Below, one piece after another: positions 63,602 through 64,000 of a DNA stretch of 64,000 nt (position 1 is its first letter; the number at the start of each line of letters is the position of its first letter). This DNA is from an uncultured Flavobacteriales bacterium. Lineage in GTDB: Bacteria > Bacteroidota > Bacteroidia > Flavobacteriales_D > Crocinitomicaceae. The notes below the pieces were generated by a model. It made no database searches and had not been told where the DNA came from. It saw only the letters and a program-made list of their open reading frames with translations. The stretch spans positions 1,664,435 through 1,728,434 of the forward strand of contig CALSTG010000001.1 of NCBI GenBank assembly GCA_943789205.1, read 5' to 3'. The position numbers were made by a program, and so were the translations under genes.

Positions 63602-63859
63602 TTATTTAGCTCTTTCGAGAATTTCTACTAATCTCCAGTTCTTATTCTTACTCAAAGGACGAGACTCCATAATTTTCACAGTGTCTCCGATATTACAATC
63701 GTTAGTTTCGTCATGAGCAACAAATTTGGAAGTCATCTTCACAAACTTCCCGTATTTAGGGTGTTTTACCTTACGCTCTACAGCAACTACAACAGACTTG
63801 TCCATCTTATCGCTAGTAACGATCCCTACTCTTTCTTTTCTTAAATTACGCTTCTCCAT
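63602..63859 (-). CDS. rpsQ: 30S ribosomal protein S17
   Basis: 85 residues: [75 protein letters not shown], an OB fold and early 16S rRNA binder. Follows rpmC, whose stop is 13 bp upstream. Confidence 0.98.
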   Translation of the reverse strand: MEKRNLRKERVGIVTSDKMDKSVVVAVERKVKHPKYGKFVKMTSKFVAHDETNDCNIGDTVKIMESRPLSKNKNWRLVEILERAK

Positions 63860-63872
63860 TTGGCAATATTTT

Positions 63873-64000
63873 TTAAGCTTGCGCTTGTCTTTTAGTCACT
63901 TCTGTATTCAATCGTGCGATTAATTTTCTCATGCTTCTGATTCTCAATGGATTTTCTATTGGAGCCATTTTATGAGTTAATTTTAAAGTTTCCATTTGTG
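63873..64000 (-). CDS. rpmC: 50S ribosomal protein L29 (partial, cut at the window edge)
   Basis: Read from the right edge to TAA 63873-63875; about 41 residues are visible, including [34 protein letters not shown]. The P-I-E-N-P-x-R-I-R...R-x-I-A-R segment is the conserved C-terminal half of L29. The start of the gene and the rest of the S10/spc operon lie beyond 64000. Neighbouring rpsQ on the same strand supports the assignment. Confidence 0.92.
   Translation of the reverse strand, partial: QMETLKLTHKMAPIENPLRIRSMRKLIARLNTEVTKRQAQA

Overview
This window is AT-rich chromosomal DNA from a member of the Bacteroidota, most likely a marine or freshwater Flavobacteriales of the Cryomorphaceae/Crocinitomicaceae type. 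The evidence is: start codons preceded by A/T-rich stretches with almost no Shine-Dalgarno sequences; several TAnnTTTG promoter boxes; gldF/gldG; a CarboxypepD-type TonB receptor; a DnaQ-DnaE fusion polymerase; and the ribosomal order rpmJ-rpsM-rpsK-rpsD-rpoA-rplQ followed by carA and eno. The lineage is inferred from gene content only. I saw no rRNA, tRNA, insertion sequence, prophage or CRISPR array.

Layout. 1-185: 3' end of an LptD-like gene. 211-6936 (minus): a GyrI-like protein, an OmpA-family lipoprotein, and a probable four-gene unit (lamin-tail secreted protein, small beta-barrel, TerB/LETM1 protein, orphan ABC ATPase). 7008-11638: asd, an NPW-motif membrane protein, a helical-repeat protein of unknown role and a CsgG/LpoB-like protein with a barrel-like C-terminus. 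11729-14975: a tightly overlapped four-gene operon (epimerase, CPBP-type membrane protein, SDR, multi-pass membrane protein). 15062-19480: a small barrel, a pterin dehydratase, a TPP riboswitch with a TonB-dependent receptor, and a barrel gene with a broken frame. 19475-23215 (minus): glycerol operon glpK-glpD-glpF. 23323-27696: dnaE. 27733-30390 (minus): zinc ribbon, Nif3-like, barrel. 30391-30686: gene-free stretch with a possible small RNA. 30687-35440 (minus): a DUF4340-like gene with gldG and gldF, then a monooxygenase-like protein and a SAM hydrolase.

35537-41033 (plus) carries phoH-purC-panB and a FecB/FecCD-type metal-chelate ABC importer. 41053-50417 (minus) is a surface-polysaccharide operon: flippase, two polymerase/ligase-type proteins, a GT-B-like protein, a GT4 glycosyltransferase, a DegT aminotransferase, a PglC-type phosphoglycosyltransferase and a glycine-rich lipoprotein. 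50506-52170 has a 3-hydroxyacyl-CoA dehydrogenase, a NUDIX protein and a small secreted protein. 52180-64000 (minus) is eno, carA and the spc/alpha ribosomal operon, which runs off the window inside rpmC.

Most of the window is core metabolism and cell-envelope biology. I found no clear new defence or mobile system. The points most worth a second look are the frameshifted barrel gene behind the thiamine receptor, the possible small RNA at 30430-30555, the lamin-tail/LETM1/ABC unit, the CPBP operon, the collagen-like lipoprotein at the end of the polysaccharide operon, and promoters that sit directly on start codons (leaderless mRNAs).
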